DNA of 23,653 nucleotides. It comes from CAVPRW01 sp046727435 [NCBI: bacterium]. GTDB lineage: Bacteria > Tectomicrobia > Entotheonellia > J063. The position numbers were made by a program, and so were the translations under genes. The notes below the pieces were generated by a model. That model ran no database searches. It saw only the letters and a program-made list of their open reading frames with translations, and had not been told where the DNA came from. Location: NCBI GenBank assembly GCA_046727435.1, contig JBKPCR010000006.1, forward strand, positions 1 to 23,653, written 5' to 3'. Shown here piece by piece: positions 23,470 to 23,653 of this stretch (positions are counted from its first letter, which is position 1; every line of letters begins with the position of its first letter).

Positions 23470-23653
23470 ATGACGCCCGATGTGTATGAGCAGCTTCGCC
23501 TCCGACTCCTGCAGTGCCGGGTGGTGGTGTCGTTGATGCGCAAATGGGCCGCAGACCTAGCCGTGCAGATGATGCATGGTGCGCTGAACGACTTGGATAG
23601 CAGCTGGGAGAGAGCGCCTGAGCCCGGCGATCAGCCCGCCAAGCGGGAGACCG
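23470..23653 (+). CDS. 5' end of an unknown gene (runs off the window)
   Basis: ATG 23470 is preceded by AAGGAG (23456-23461) at good spacing. The 61 visible codons read MTPDVYEQLRLRLLQCRVVV, LMRKWAADLAVQMMHGALNDLD and a Glu/Pro-rich continuation. The first part looks helical and cytosolic. No family is recognised. The frame is still open at the right edge, so length and function cannot be judged. Confidence 0.55.
   Translation, partial: MTPDVYEQLRLRLLQCRVVVSLMRKWAADLAVQMMHGALNDLDSSWERAPEPGDQPAKRET

Noticed and set aside
1-23653. CRISPR array or retron/diversity-generating repeats
   Set aside because: No regularly spaced direct repeats and no Cas, reverse-transcriptase or defence-nuclease proteins were seen.

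Overview
The window is GC-rich, densely packed bacterial DNA with clear Shine-Dalgarno sites. An RND efflux pump with a membrane-fusion partner points to a Gram-negative-type envelope. The gene mix (family III CoA-transferase, HyuA/HyuB, two-subunit class I fumarase, a cyclase/TPR remnant of a type common in uncultured soil and sponge lineages) would fit Tectomicrobia, Methylomirabilota or a deltaproteobacterial-type lineage. That placement is inference, because there is no rRNA or other marker gene here.

Layout, left to right. (1) 1-115: C-terminal tail of what looks like a transposase. (2) 167-2498: an intact family III CoA-transferase (+) facing an intact alanine dehydrogenase (-). (3) 2582-8275: a central-carbon cluster on the + strand. 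It holds a C-terminal piece of a succinate dehydrogenase/fumarate reductase flavoprotein, an N-terminal piece of its membrane anchor, a two-subunit class I fumarase alpha gene with its middle deleted, intact hyuB and hyuA, and a fumarase beta gene with an amber codon at codon 6 of its natural frame. (4) 8282-9615: DinB-like protein (-), a small unknown protein (+), and a Lin0512-family protein (-). (5) 10069-11415: a heavily deleted cyclase/TPR pseudogene whose frame runs into an intact NADPH-dependent MDR oxidoreductase. (6) 11450-13011: an ABC exporter broken by a frameshift in a T7 run, a missing piece of the membrane domain and an in-frame TGA, although its ATPase domain is intact. (7) 13130-14230: purM (+), sharing a CTAG with the stop codon of the opposing operon. 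(8) 20114-14227 (-): an efflux operon of membrane-fusion protein, RND pump, DUF4412-like periplasmic protein and a small unknown protein. (9) 20183-20503 (-): a tyrosine-recombinase remnant directly upstream of the efflux operon, with a sigma-54-type promoter match and a G/C-tract palindrome further upstream. (10) 20989-23653: sparse territory with a zinc-ribbon protein, a small coiled-coil protein, a secreted small protein and the 5' end of an unknown gene.

The main theme is patchy decay. Intact genes (hyuBA, purM, the RND operon, alanine dehydrogenase, the oxidoreductase) alternate with genes that have lost internal segments but keep recognisable ends in order. The damage uses TAG, TGA and TAA, and all three also terminate intact neighbours, so recoding is not a good explanation. 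I did not find a clearly new multi-gene system. The observations most worth following are the sigma-54-like promoter plus palindrome next to an integrase remnant that now forms the upstream region of an efflux operon, the fumarase alpha/beta pair split by hyuBA, and the repeated internal-deletion pattern.
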